From: an uncultured Collinsella sp. | Lineage (GTDB): Bacteria > Actinomycetota > Coriobacteriia > Coriobacteriales > Coriobacteriaceae | Length of the DNA stretch: 64,000 nucleotides | Assembly (NCBI GenBank): GCA_934646815.1 | Contig: CAKUEW010000001.1 | Coordinates: forward strand, 322,561-386,560 | Direction: 5' to 3' | In this document: positions 45,105 through 54,900 of the stretch, one piece after another | Numbering within the stretch: the first letter of the stretch is position 1 | Layout: every line of letters starts with the position of its first letter | Translations under genes and position numbers: made by a program | Notes under the pieces: model-generated | What the model was told of the DNA's origin: nothing | Seen by the model: only the letters and a program-made list of their open reading frames with translations | Database searches by the model: none

Positions 45105-47282
45105 ATGTCCGAGCTGTGCTCCGTGCCGCGCGTCTCGGAGCGCTTTGCCCAGAGCAATGCGCTCGACGAGGATATCGCGCGACTCAAATATGTTTCGGGT
45201 AAACGTGAGGAGGCCCTTCGTCGTCTGGGAATTAGGACGGTGGGGGACCTCCTTCTCCATATTCCCCATCGCTATCTGGATTTCACCTGTTCATGGTCCA
45301 TCGAGATGGCGCCCATCGGCACCGTGTGTACCATCGTCGCCACGGTTGACCGCATCGTGCAAAAGCAGCCCCGTCCTCGCATGCAGGTGACCGAGGTTTC
45401 GCTCGTGGACGACACGGGTGTGCTGCAGGTGGCATTTTTCCGTCAGCCTTGGATCGCCCTGCAGCTCAAGCAGGGTGATCGCCTGGCTGTGATGGGTAAG
45501 GTCGAGTTCGCCTACGGTTTTAAGCAGATGGCCTCCCCGCATTTCGAAAAGCTCGAGGGCGGACGTGCCGCCGGTACCATTCTGCCGGTCCATTACGTGA
45601 GTGACGGCGTGAGCCAGGCATGGATGCGCCGCATTGTGAGCGGTGCGCTCGAGGCCGTCGGTAATCCCTTCGATCCCGTTCCCGCGCGTCTGCGCGTCAA
45701 GCGAAAGCTCATGAGCATGGCACGTGCGCTGCGCTCGATTCATTTTCCCTCGAGCATGGCCGAGCGCGATATCGCGCGCCGTCGCCTGGCCTACGAGGAG
45801 TGCCTGTACCTGCAGCTGGCGCTGCGCCTGCGCAACGACGGCGGCCTGGTGGATGTAGTGCCCTATGCGCATGCGGCGGGGGAGCACTTGGCGGCGCTTA
45901 GGCAGGCGCTGCCGTTTTCGCTGAGCGATGAGCAAGACGCTGCGCTCAACGACATCCTGCGCGATATGGCCGATGGCAACCGCGTGATGAATCGCTTGCT
46001 GCTGGGCGATGTCGGTACTGGCAAGACCGCCGTGGCCGCCTGCGCCCTGGCCGTGGCGACCGATAGCGGCACGCAGTCCTGCGTGATGGCGCCCACGGGC
46101 GTGCTCGCCCGCCAGTATGCCGACAAGACCGGCCCGCTGCTCACCCAGGCTGGCTTGACCTGGGCGCTTCTGACGGGTACCACGTCGGCCACCGAGCGCG
46201 AGCGCATCCATGCCCAGCTGCAGTCCGGCGAGCTCGACGTGCTCTTTGGCACCCATGCCGTGCTTTCCGATACCGTTACCTTTAAGCACCTCTCGCTTGT
46301 GGTGATCGACGAGCAGCACCGCTTTGGCGTGGGTCAACGTAACGCCTTGCGCGCCAAGGGGCCGGGCGCCGACCTGCTTGTGATGACCGCCACGCCCATC
46401 CCGCGCACGCTGGCGCTTTCGGTCTACGGCGATCTGGACACGAGTATCATCCGCCATCGCCCCGTGCCCGGTGCCGGAGTAACCACGCGCGTGCTCACCG
46501 AGTCGAGCCGCGACCTGGCCTACGGTGCCATCCGCGATGCACACGAAAAGGGCCAGCAGGCATACGTGATTTGCCCGCTCGTGGAGCCGAGCGACTCGGC
46601 CGACGAGTTGGAGGACGTGCCGGGTCTTGCCCGCGACGACGAGGGCCGCGTGACCGTGCCCGTGCCTCTACACGACACGGCGACGGAGCTCGATCGGCTG
46701 CGCCTGGCGCTGCCGGGGCTTACCGTTGAGCGCTTGCACGGTCGCATGCCGGCGGGGGAGAAGGATCGCGTGATCGACGCCTTTAAGCGCGGCGAGATCG
46801 ACGTGCTCGTATCGACGACGGTGGTCGAGGTGGGCGTCGATGTGCCCAATGCCACCGTCATGGTGATTGAGAACGGTGAGCGCTTTGGCCTGGCCGCTCT
46901 GCACCAGCTGCGCGGGCGCGTGGGCCGTGGCAACGTGGCAGGCACCTGTCTGGTTATGACGCACTCCAAGAGCAATGGTGGCGCGTCGGCGGCTCAGGAC
47001 CGCCTGCAGTCGCTCGAAAAGACTGCGGACGGCTTTACGCTCGCCCAGATGGACCTGCGCCTGCGCCACGAGGGCGAAATCCTGGGTTACCGCCAGCATG
47101 GCGGCGTGACCCTGCGCTTCGTTGACCTGGATGCCGACGAGGAACTCATTGAGTGGGCGCATTTGGACGCGGTTGAGCTGTTGCGGTATGCTAGCAACCT
47201 TGACTCTGTGGCGACGCACCCCTTGCGCGATGCGGTCGCCACGCGATACCGACATATCTTTAAGGAGGTCAGCGGAGGATGA
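45105..47282 (+). CDS. recG: ATP-dependent DNA helicase RecG
   Basis: A 725-residue branch-migration helicase that remodels stalled forks. It has the N-terminal wedge/OB domain (VSLVDDTGVLQVAFF), Walker A LLLGDVGTGKTAV, the box VVIDEQHRFGVGQR, MTATPIPRTLAL, and the C-terminal helicase signature STTVVEVGVDVPNATVMVIE with the QLRGRVGRG motif. It starts 9 bases after fakA and overlaps rsmD by 4 bases. Confidence 0.95.
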   Translation: MSELCSVPRVSERFAQSNALDEDIARLKYVSGKREEALRRLGIRTVGDLLLHIPHRYLDFTCSWSIEMAPIGTVCTIVATVDRIVQKQPRPRMQVTEVSLVDDTGVLQVAFFRQPWIALQLKQGDRLAVMGKVEFAYGFKQMASPHFEKLEGGRAAGTILPVHYVSDGVSQAWMRRIVSGALEAVGNPFDPVPARLRVKRKLMSMARALRSIHFPSSMAERDIARRRLAYEECLYLQLALRLRNDGGLVDVVPYAHAAGEHLAALRQALPFSLSDEQDAALNDILRDMADGNRVMNRLLLGDVGTGKTAVAACALAVATDSGTQSCVMAPTGVLARQYADKTGPLLTQAGLTWALLTGTTSATERERIHAQLQSGELDVLFGTHAVLSDTVTFKHLSLVVIDEQHRFGVGQRNALRAKGPGADLLVMTATPIPRTLALSVYGDLDTSIIRHRPVPGAGVTTRVLTESSRDLAYGAIRDAHEKGQQAYVICPLVEPSDSADELEDVPGLARDDEGRVTVPVPLHDTATELDRLRLALPGLTVERLHGRMPAGEKDRVIDAFKRGEIDVLVSTTVVEVGVDVPNATVMVIENGERFGLAALHQLRGRVGRGNVAGTCLVMTHSKSNGGASAAQDRLQSLEKTADGFTLAQMDLRLRHEGEILGYRQHGGVTLRFVDLDADEELIEWAHLDAVELLRYASNLDSVATHPLRDAVATRYRHIFKEVSGG

Positions 47283-47941
47283 GAATCATCGGCGGTGAAT
47301 GGCGCGGTCGCAAGATCGAGGAGCCGCGCGGTCGCGATGTCACGCGTCCGACGACCGACCGCGTGCGCGAGGCGTGCGCATCCATGGTCTTATCGGCCTT
47401 CGACTTCGATCTGGACGAGGTCCGCGTGCTGGACGCCTTTGGCGGCTCCGGTGCCTTAGGCATCGAGATGCTCTCGCGCGGTGCCCGCTCGCTCACGACG
47501 TTCGAGATCGATCGCAACGCCGCTCGTCTGATCACCAAGAATATCGAGTCGCTGTGCCGCGACCGCGGGCGCTGGCGCGTGGTGACGGGCGACGTACTGG
47601 CCAGTGCTTCGCGCGGCCGCGTGCCGGGTGGCCCCTTCGATCTGGTGCTGCTCGATCCGCCCTATGCCTTTGGAGCCGAGCCGGTCCAAGAGCTTCTGCA
47701 AAACCTGGCTCAACAGGGCTTGCTCGCGCCAGGCGCCTATGCCCTGTTTGAGCATGCTGCGGCCCAGCCCGGTGCACATCCCGCGGGTTTTGAGACCGTG
47801 CGCGAGAAGCGCTACGGTATTACGTCGGTCGACCTGCTGCGCTTGGACGACGCCAACGATGCCGATGGCGCCGATGACGTCGACGGCAATGCCGGCCTCC
47901 ACGCCGCTGGCAACGATCCTCAGGAGGAAGCCCATGAGTGA
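47279..47941 (+). CDS. rsmD: 16S rRNA (guanine(966)-N2)-methyltransferase RsmD
   Basis: A 220-residue methyltransferase. MRIIGGEWRGRKIEEPRG is the family start, VLDAFGGSGALGIEMLSRGA the SAM-binding motif I, and DLVLLDPPYAF the catalytic DPPY motif IV. The C-terminal 20 residues are an acidic Ala/Asp-rich tail (DANDADGADDVDGNAG) not needed for the fold. It overlaps both recG and coaD, the usual arrangement. Confidence 0.92.
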   Translation: MRIIGGEWRGRKIEEPRGRDVTRPTTDRVREACASMVLSAFDFDLDEVRVLDAFGGSGALGIEMLSRGARSLTTFEIDRNAARLITKNIESLCRDRGRWRVVTGDVLASASRGRVPGGPFDLVLLDPPYAFGAEPVQELLQNLAQQGLLAPGAYALFEHAAAQPGAHPAGFETVREKRYGITSVDLLRLDDANDADGADDVDGNAGLHAAGNDPQEEAHE

Positions 47942-48431
47942 CACCATCAATCGCGTGATCGTCCCGGGCACTTTCGACCCCATCACCTTTGGTCACATCG
48001 ACGTCATCCGTCGCGCCCGCCGCATCTTTCCCAGCGTCATCGTGGCCGTGGCCGAGTCCCAGGGCAAAAACGGCGTGGGCACCACGTTTATGCTCGACGA
48101 GCGCGTGGCGCTGGCCCGCGAGGCCCTCGGCGATATCGACGGTGTCGAGGTGCTGCCCTTTACCGGCCTGTTGGTCGATTTTGCCCGCGAGCAGGGTGCG
48201 GGCGCCGTGGTAAAGGGTCTGCGCGCCATGACCGACTTTGAGTACGAGCTGCAGCAGGCGGATCTCAACTACCGCTTGGACAACGAGCTCGAGTCCATTT
48301 TTGTTATGAGTGCGCCGCAGTACGGCTACATCTCGAGTTCGGTGGTGCGCCAGATCGCCTCGCTGGGTAGCGACGTGTCGACGTTCGTTCCGCCCAACGT
48401 GGTCGAAGCGCTTAAACATCGCTTTTCGTGA
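47934..48431 (+). CDS. coaD: Phosphopantetheine adenylyltransferase
   Basis: A 165-residue enzyme for the penultimate step of coenzyme A synthesis. RVIVPGTFDPITFGHIDVI holds the nucleotidyltransferase TxxH motif and YGYISSSVVRQIASLG the second signature. ATG 47934 has AGGAGG upstream and overlaps rsmD by 8 bases. The much longer frame reaching back to 47604 is antisense-free read-through inside rsmD and is not the start. Confidence 0.95.
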   Translation: MSDTINRVIVPGTFDPITFGHIDVIRRARRIFPSVIVAVAESQGKNGVGTTFMLDERVALAREALGDIDGVEVLPFTGLLVDFAREQGAGAVVKGLRAMTDFEYELQQADLNYRLDNELESIFVMSAPQYGYISSSVVRQIASLGSDVSTFVPPNVVEALKHRFS

Positions 48432-48499
48432 CGTTTTATTATGCCTGTTGGCATGTGGTAAACTAGCACGATGATATGTTACCTACGAAAGGAGTCCGG

Positions 48500-48997
48500 A
48501 TGCCGGGCGAGAATTTTCCTGGCGACAGGATTGTGAGTCTAGTCGACGAGCTCGAGGGGCTCATCGAAGAGGCTAAGACGCCGTTCGGCAAGAACGCCCA
48601 GATGAAGGTCGTCGACGCCGACGTCTTCCTGAACATCCTCGACGAGATCCGCATGAGCTATCCCGAGGAGTGGCAGAAGTCCCGCCGCATCCTTAAGGAG
48701 CGCGAGGAGCTTATGGCTTCCGCCGCGGCCCAAGCCGATTCCATCATCGCCGACGCTCAGCAGCAGGCCCTCACCATTGCCGGTGAGCAGGAGATTGTCC
48801 GCTTGGCCCAGCAGCAGGCCGACGACATCCGCGACCGTGCGCAGCAGTATGAGCGCGAGACGCGCTATGCCGCCGAGGATTACGCCGAGCAGGTCTTTAC
48901 GCACCTCGAGGAGAACCTCAAGAGCCTGACGGGCACCGTTACCCGTTGCCGCCAGCAGCTCAACGAGGGTGCCGCCCAGCAGAACGGTCAGTGGTAA
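48500..48997 (+). CDS. Coiled-coil protein, DivIVA/SepIVA-like
   Basis: A 165-residue cytosolic protein, mostly helical. After SLVDELEGLIEEAKTPFG comes a long Gln/Ala/Glu-rich coiled coil (about 75-150) with RILKEREELMASAAAQAD. This matches short DivIVA-like or SepIVA-like proteins of actinobacteria that mark growth sites, but the similarity is of composition rather than clear motifs. It starts a new transcription unit, with TGGTAAACT as a possible extended -10 at 48456-48464 and AAAGGAG before the ATG. It overlaps the next start by one base. Confidence 0.6.
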   Translation: MPGENFPGDRIVSLVDELEGLIEEAKTPFGKNAQMKVVDADVFLNILDEIRMSYPEEWQKSRRILKEREELMASAAAQADSIIADAQQQALTIAGEQEIVRLAQQQADDIRDRAQQYERETRYAAEDYAEQVFTHLEENLKSLTGTVTRCRQQLNEGAAQQNGQW

Positions 48998-49551
48998 TGG
49001 CTGAGTTCCCGAGCGTCACCGTCGATCTTTCCGAGCAGCTCGAGTTTCCCGGAGACTCGTATCCGCTGACCGGTAAGGTCGATGTCGCCACCTACACGGT
49101 AGGCGAGAAGGAGTACCAGCTGCAGGACGGCATTGGCTACGATGTGGTCTTTACCAATGCCGGTACCGGCGTTTTGCTCACCGGCATGGTGCGCGCACAC
49201 GCCACCGGCGAGTGCGACCGTTGCCTGGAGCCCGCCTCGTTTGATATCGCCGGCGAGATCGAGGAGTTCTACCTCTTTAACGAGCCCGAAGATCCCGAGG
49301 CCTACGAGGACGGCTACGAGCTCCTGGGCGAGGATCGTATCGTTGACCTGGGCGAACCCATCAACGACGCGGTCGTGATGGACACGCCGTTCGTGGTCCT
49401 TTGCAAGCCCGATTGCCGCGGCCTTTGCCCCGTCTGCGGCGGTAATCTCAACGTCGAGCAATGTGATTGCGCTGCCCAGGCCGAGGCCGAATGGGCCGAA
49501 GCCACGGAAAATCCATTTGCAGCATTAAAGAATCTCAAGCTTGACGAGTAA
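48997..49551 (+). CDS. DUF177 (YceD) family protein
   Basis: A 184-residue protein with the DUF177 pattern: a conserved CDRCLEPASFDI in the middle and the C-terminal CKPDCRGLCPVCGGNLN, whose cysteines may bind zinc. The family is nearly always encoded just before rpmF, as here, and in plants a relative is needed for 23S rRNA maturation. Its exact role in bacteria is unclear. The ATG shares its first base with the preceding stop codon. Confidence 0.88.
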   Translation: MAEFPSVTVDLSEQLEFPGDSYPLTGKVDVATYTVGEKEYQLQDGIGYDVVFTNAGTGVLLTGMVRAHATGECDRCLEPASFDIAGEIEEFYLFNEPEDPEAYEDGYELLGEDRIVDLGEPINDAVVMDTPFVVLCKPDCRGLCPVCGGNLNVEQCDCAAQAEAEWAEATENPFAALKNLKLDE

Positions 49552-49615
49552 AACTGTGGTAGTATCGCTACTTGCGCGTAATCGCCACACTGGATAGTTC
49601 ATAAGGAAGGTCACT

Positions 49616-49795
49616 ATGCCCGTACCTAAACAAAAGCAGGGTCGTATCCGTACTCACACCCGTCGTTCCGCCAACATGAAGATCTCGGCTGCGGCTCAGT
49701 CCACGTGCCCCCGTTGCGGCGCTGTTAAGCTCCCGCACCACGTGTGCCCCAGCTGCGGTTTCTACAAGGACCGCGAGGTTATCGTTACCGAGTAA
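49616..49795 (+). CDS. rpmF: 50S ribosomal protein L32
   Basis: A 59-residue L32 protein. It begins MPVPKQKQGRIRTHTRRS and has the zinc-binding pattern CPRCG...CPSCGFYKDREVI, the zinc-containing (C+) form. AAGGAAGG precedes ATG 49616. It sits between DUF177 and plsX as in most bacteria and is followed by a terminator. Confidence 0.95.
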   Translation: MPVPKQKQGRIRTHTRRSANMKISAAAQSTCPRCGAVKLPHHVCPSCGFYKDREVIVTE

Positions 49796-49835
49796 CTGTA
49801 TACTCGCATACGATGCCGTTCCAACTGGAACCACA

Positions 49836-49865
49836 ATGGCCGGCTCAATGAGTCGGCCATTTTTG
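49836..49865 (+). terminator. Terminator after rpmF
   Basis: Perfect 7-bp stem ATGGCCG (49836-49842) with CGGCCAT (49854-49860), followed by TTTTTG. It lies 18 bases before the plsX start, so it could also limit plsX expression from upstream. Confidence 0.8.
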
Positions 49866-49882
49866 TATAAGGAGTATGTGTT

Positions 49883-50902
49883 ATGAGTAACGTTCGCGTT
49901 TGTGTTGATGTCGTGGGCGGCGACGAAAAGCCCCAGGTTGTCCTGGATGGTATCGAGGCCGCGCTGGCAGCCGATCCTCATATTGAGGTCCTTGCGGCCG
50001 GCCCCGCCGAAATCGTCAACCCCTTTGCCGCTTCCCATGCGCGCGTCGAGGCCCTGGAGGCCCCCGATATCATCGCCATGGACGACGACCCCATCCGCGC
50101 CGTAATGACCAAGCGCAAGTCTTCGATCGTGCTTTCCTGCCGTGCCATTAAGAAGGGCAATGCCGACGCGTTTTTCTCTGCCGGCTCCACCGGCGCCATG
50201 ACCGCCGCGGCCACTGCCTACGTGACACCGTTTAAGTATCAGGCCGAGGGCAAGAAGCAACCGGTTCGTCCGTGCCTGACCAACGCCCTGCCCAATCGTG
50301 CCGGCGGTCTGACGGTGCTGTGCGACATGGGCGCCAACCCCGATGTCGAGGTGGGCGATATGGTTCGCTTTGCGCAGATGGGCGCCGCCTATGCCCGCGT
50401 GGTGCTGGGTATCGAGAACCCCCGTGTGGGCCTGCTCGCCAACGGCACCGAGGACGAGAAGGGCTCCAACTTTACCAAGGAGTGCTTCCCGGCCATGAAG
50501 GCCGCGGTCCCGGGCTTTGTGGGCAACTGCGAGGGCACCGACATTACCTCGGGTAACTTTGACGTGATTGTCGCCGACGGCATGTCGGGAAACATCGCTC
50601 TTAAGGCCACCGAGGGTGCCGCTAAGTTTTTGCTGCAAGAGCTCAAGGGCGCCTTTATGTCCTCGCTCGGCACCAAGATCGCCGCGCTGCTCATTAAAAA
50701 TCAGATGCGCGAGCTCAAGGCCAAGCTCTCGGGCGATGCCAAGGGCGGCGCCATTCTGCTGGGCCTGCGCGGTGTGGTCCTGATCGGCCACGGCGCCACG
50801 TCGGTCGAGGCCGTCAAGAACGGCACGCTCGCCGCGGCAGAGGCCGTACGCGCGGGCCTGGTGCAAAATGTCGCCGATTCCATGGACGGTATCGTTTTGT
50901 AA
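49883..50902 (+). CDS. plsX: Phosphate acyltransferase PlsX
   Basis: A 339-residue enzyme that makes acyl-phosphate from acyl-ACP for phospholipid synthesis. The start VRVCVDVVGGDEKPQVVLDGI matches the DxxGGD family motif; later are SAGSTGAMTAAA, CDMGANPDVEV and GVVLIGHGATS. AAGGAG lies 9 bases before the ATG. It is followed by acpP, which supplies its substrate carrier. Confidence 0.94.
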   Translation: MSNVRVCVDVVGGDEKPQVVLDGIEAALAADPHIEVLAAGPAEIVNPFAASHARVEALEAPDIIAMDDDPIRAVMTKRKSSIVLSCRAIKKGNADAFFSAGSTGAMTAAATAYVTPFKYQAEGKKQPVRPCLTNALPNRAGGLTVLCDMGANPDVEVGDMVRFAQMGAAYARVVLGIENPRVGLLANGTEDEKGSNFTKECFPAMKAAVPGFVGNCEGTDITSGNFDVIVADGMSGNIALKATEGAAKFLLQELKGAFMSSLGTKIAALLIKNQMRELKAKLSGDAKGGAILLGLRGVVLIGHGATSVEAVKNGTLAAAEAVRAGLVQNVADSMDGIVL

Positions 50903-50958
50903 CAGCGCCGTTATGTGCCCTAGGGCGCGCGTCGTGGGGTAGAATCAAAACCGTGTTT

Positions 50959-50978
50959 TGGCACCGTTCGCGGTGCCA
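50959..50978 (+). promoter_or_regulatory. TTCG-capped hairpin in the acpP leader
   Basis: TGGCACCG pairs perfectly with CGGTGCCA around a TTCG tetraloop, 35 bases before the acpP start and 14 bases after a TAGAAT -10-like hexamer (50940-50945). There is no T-run, so it is more likely an mRNA-stabilising 5' hairpin than a terminator. Confidence 0.5.
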
Positions 50979-51013
50979 TCTGTTGGTATTCATGCAATTC
51001 GAGAGGAAGCGCT

Positions 51014-51256
51014 ATGGACCGCTCCGAAATCTTCGACAAGATCGCCGAAGTCGCCGCCGACGTTTTGGGTGTCGACGTTGCCGAAATTAGCGATGAGACC
51101 ACGTTTGACGACCTTGATGCCGATTCGCTCGAGCGCCTGCAGCTGGTGACGGCCATCGAGGACGAGTTCAACCTCGAGATCGACGACGAGACCCTGCTCT
51201 CGCTCAACTCTGTTGCCGACGCCGTCGACGCTATCGAAAACGCCAAGGAGGCCTAA
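51014..51256 (+). CDS. acpP: Acyl carrier protein
   Basis: An 80-residue acidic four-helix protein. The phosphopantetheine serine lies in DDLDADSLERLQLV, with the usual D-S-L, and the C-terminus ends SVADAVDAIENAKEA. GAGAGGAAG precedes the ATG. It carries acyl chains for fatty acid synthesis and is the partner of plsX just upstream. Confidence 0.93.
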   Translation: MDRSEIFDKIAEVAADVLGVDVAEISDETTFDDLDADSLERLQLVTAIEDEFNLEIDDETLLSLNSVADAVDAIENAKEA

Positions 51257-51259
51257 GTC

Positions 51260-51985
51260 TTGGCTTTATCCGAACGACTTACGCGCGCCCAGGAGATATT
51301 GGGCCACGAGTTCAACGACAAGGTGCTGCTGCGCGCGGCGCTCACGCATCCGTCTGCCGTCGAGGGCCAGCCGGTCTCGGCAAGCTACGAGCGCCTGGAG
51401 TTTCTGGGCGATTCGATCTTGGGCGCCGTGGTCGCCCGATCGCTGTTTGAGGCCTATCCGGAGTTTGACGAGGGTAAGCTCACGCGCCTAAAGGTGTCGC
51501 TCGTCTCGGGCGCCACGCTGTCCGAGGTATCTCACGAACTGGGCATCGACGACATCATTATCTTCGGTGCCTCCGAGACCGGTACCGGGGCGCGCGGTTT
51601 GCACTCGGCGCTCGAGAACGTCTACGAGTCGCTCGTGGGCGCGTTGTATCTGGATGCCGGCTGGGACGCCGCGGCGGAGTTCATCCACCGCACGCTTAAG
51701 CCGCACCTGGCTTCCGAGCGCGCCGAGCATCCCGCGAACCCCAAGTCGTTTTTGCAGGAGTGCGTGCAGGCGGACGGCCACGAGCCTCCGGCGTATAAGC
51801 TGGTTGGCTCCGAGGGCCCGGCGCACGCGCCCACCTTTACCGCCGTGGTGCTCATCGACGGTATCCGTCAGGGCCGTGGCACCGGCTCCTCTAAGAAGGA
51901 GGCCGAGGGTGCTGCCGCGCTCGAGGCGCTCGATCGCATGGGCTACACCACCAACGGCGTGATTCTTAACAAAAAGCTCGTGTAA
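51260..51985 (+). CDS. rnc: Ribonuclease III
   Basis: A 241-residue double-strand RNA endonuclease. The catalytic signature is YERLEFLGDSILGAVV; ENVYESLVGALYLDAGW holds the second acidic cluster. A C-terminal double-stranded RNA-binding domain follows (GRGTGSSKKEAEGAAALEAL). TTG 51260 is 8 bases after AAGGAGG, which is within the end of acpP. Confidence 0.95.
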   Translation: MALSERLTRAQEILGHEFNDKVLLRAALTHPSAVEGQPVSASYERLEFLGDSILGAVVARSLFEAYPEFDEGKLTRLKVSLVSGATLSEVSHELGIDDIIIFGASETGTGARGLHSALENVYESLVGALYLDAGWDAAAEFIHRTLKPHLASERAEHPANPKSFLQECVQADGHEPPAYKLVGSEGPAHAPTFTAVVLIDGIRQGRGTGSSKKEAEGAAALEALDRMGYTTNGVILNKKLV

Positions 51986-51995
51986 GCGAGGAACC

Positions 51996-54900
51996 GTGTA
52001 TCTCAAGTCCCTCACGCTCAAAGGGTTTAAATCCTTTGCCGATCGCGCCCATATGTCGTTTGAGCCGGGCCTGACGGTTATCGTCGGCCCCAACGGCTCG
52101 GGCAAATCGAATATCTCGGATTCCATCCTCTGGGTCCTGGGCGAGCAGAGCGCTAAGCAGCTGCGCGGCCAGGCCATGGAGGATGTTATCTTTTCGGGCT
52201 CGTCGGCGCGCAAGCCGGTGGGCGTTGCCGAGGTAACGCTGGTGCTCGACAACTCCGATCACATGCTGCCCGTCGACTTTGACGAGGTCGCCATTACCCG
52301 CCGCATGTACCGCTCGGGCGAAAGCGAGTACCTCATCAACTCCAGCCCGTGCCGTCTCATGGACATTCAGGACATCCTGCACGATTCGGGCCTGGGCAAG
52401 GATACGCATTCCATCATCAGCCAAGGCAAGCTCGACGCCATTTTGCAGAGCCGCCCCGAGGAGCGCCGCGCCCTTATCGAGGAAGCCGCCGGCATTTCCA
52501 AGCATAAGCGCCGTAAAGAACGCGCGCTCAAAAAGATCAAGTCGATGGACGAGCATCTGACGCGCGCCCGCGACATCAATAAGGAAATTGCCCGTCAGCT
52601 GCGCCCGTTGGAGCGTCAGGTCGATCGCGCGCGCAAGTACAAAGAGCTGTCCTCGCGCGCGAACGAGCTTACGCAGATGCTGGCCGTCGACGAGCTGCGT
52701 TCGCTGCAGTCGCAGTGGAACGACCTGGAGAGCCGCTCCAAGGAGGGCGCGGCCGAGCTGGAGCTGGCGCAGTACCGCCTGAGCGAAAAGGAGCGCGAGC
52801 TTGAGAAGCTCCAGGTGATGCTGGAGGAAAAGGGCCTGTTTGTGGGCGACCTGGGCGAGCAGCGCCGCCATATGCAAGACGTGGTGGGCCGCATTAACTC
52901 CGATATGCGCCTGCTGGAGGAAAAGGGCCACAACATGGTCTCGCGCCTGTCGGATATGCGCGGGCAGATTTCGGGCTCCGAGCATCAACGCCGTCGCGTG
53001 GTCGAGGAGCTCGAGGACGCGCGTGCCCAGCTTGAGGAAGTGACCGGTGCGCATATGCAGGCCCAGGAGGACGTTGACGCCGCCGGTCCTGCCGCCGCCG
53101 AGCTCCATGAGCGCCGTGTGGCGCTTGACGCCCAGATCTCGCAGCTTACGCGTGAGCAGCGCGACGTGCAGCGCGTGGCCGATAACGCCGCGCTCGAGCT
53201 CGCCAAGGTAAAGGACTCGCTGAGCAACGCCGAGGTCGAGGACAACATGTATGCCTCGCGCCTGGAGCAGATTGACGAACAGCTCGAGGAGGTCACGGCT
53301 TCGCTCGAGAGCCGCCGCGACCGTGCCGATGAGCTTGACGGGGCGCTTGATGCGGCCCGTAAGACACAGGCCGATGCGCGCGAGGCCACCGAGGTCGCCC
53401 GCGCGGCGCTCAGGGATCTGCGTGCCCGCGAGAGCGAGGCGCGCAACAAACTCTCCGAGGTGCGCTCGGAGCTTGCCAGTCAAAAGAAGCTCGATGCCCG
53501 CATGGCCGACAGCTCGCCACTCGTGAGCCGTCTGGTGGGGGCATTGGGCGATGACGTACGGGGCCGTCTGGGCGATGTGCTCGAGGCCCCTCGTGAGCTT
53601 GAAGGCTTGGTGGAGCAGCTGCTTGCCGGCGATATCGACGCGCTGCTGTTTGATGATGCCGCTGCGCTTGAGCGTGCCGGACGCGCCGCCCTGGACCAGA
53701 AGAAAGCCTCGGGCGAGGCACTGCTGGTTGCCCGTGGCGTGAGTGGCGTCGCTGCCGCCGAGGGCGTTGCCGGCTACCGCCTGGTCGATCGCCTGTCTGT
53801 ACGTGCGGGCTACGGCCCGGTCGTCGAGGCGTTGCTGGGTGGCTATTACGTGGTCGATGACCTGGCGACGGCTTTGGCCGCACCGGTTGTGGACGGCGTG
53901 ACCTATGTGACGCCCGATGGCGCTCGCGTGACGTGCGGTGGCCTGGTGCGCGTGGGACTCGATGCCGGCGAGGCCTCGGGTGCCCTGGAGCGCAAGCGCC
54001 GTATTCGCGAGCTTGAGGGCTTGGAGCCCGACTTGGCCGCCGTCTTTGAGCATGTGTCGGATCAGGTCGTCGAGGCCAATTCGTCCGTTGAGGAGGCGCG
54101 TGCCGCCGAGGGCGATGCCGCCGGCGAGATTGCCCGCCTTGAGGGCGAGCGCCGTTCGCTGCTGTCCGAGATCGGCCGCCTGGAGCAGAGCGCCAACAAC
54201 GCCGAGGTCGAGCGCGTGCGCATCTCCAAGCGCCGCGATCAGGCTGCCGAGGCCGTGCGCGCCGCGCGTCCGCGTGTGGATGAGCTGACATGCTCTCGCG
54301 ATGAGGCGCGTGCCCAGGCAAGCGATTTGGGTCTTCAGATTGCCGAGGCCAACGACGAGCTCGATCGCGTGCGCCGCGACGATTCCGAGGCCGCCGGCAA
54401 GCTTGCCGATGCCAAGGTGCGCCTGGCGCAGACAAGCGAGCGTCTGCGTTCGCTCAAGGGCCGCGTGCCCGATCTGGAGCATCGTCTGGAGGGTATCGAT
54501 CGTCGTATTCGCGGCACCCGACAGGCCTCGCGTTCGCTTGAGCTGCTGCGCTTGCGCGTCGATCCCATGCATGAGCGCTATTCGGCGCTTCTGGAGCGCG
54601 CCTCGGACTGGGCCGCGCGCCTGCGCGACCAGGCCTCACTCGAGGAGGCTGACTCGGCATCGCTCAAAAAGACGATCGAGGACGCCAAGGCCGAAGTCGC
54701 CCGGGCCAAGGAGAAGGTCGATGCCGCCACCGCGACGCAAAACGAGTTCAAGGTCGCACGCGGCAAGCTCGAGGTGCAAGTGGAGGCTGCCATTAAGGCT
54801 ATTACCGCCGATGGCACCACGGTGCTCGAGGAAGCGCTTATGCTGCCGGCGCCCACCGACCGTGACGCCGCCGAGCGCGAGCTCAACCAGCTGGTGCGCC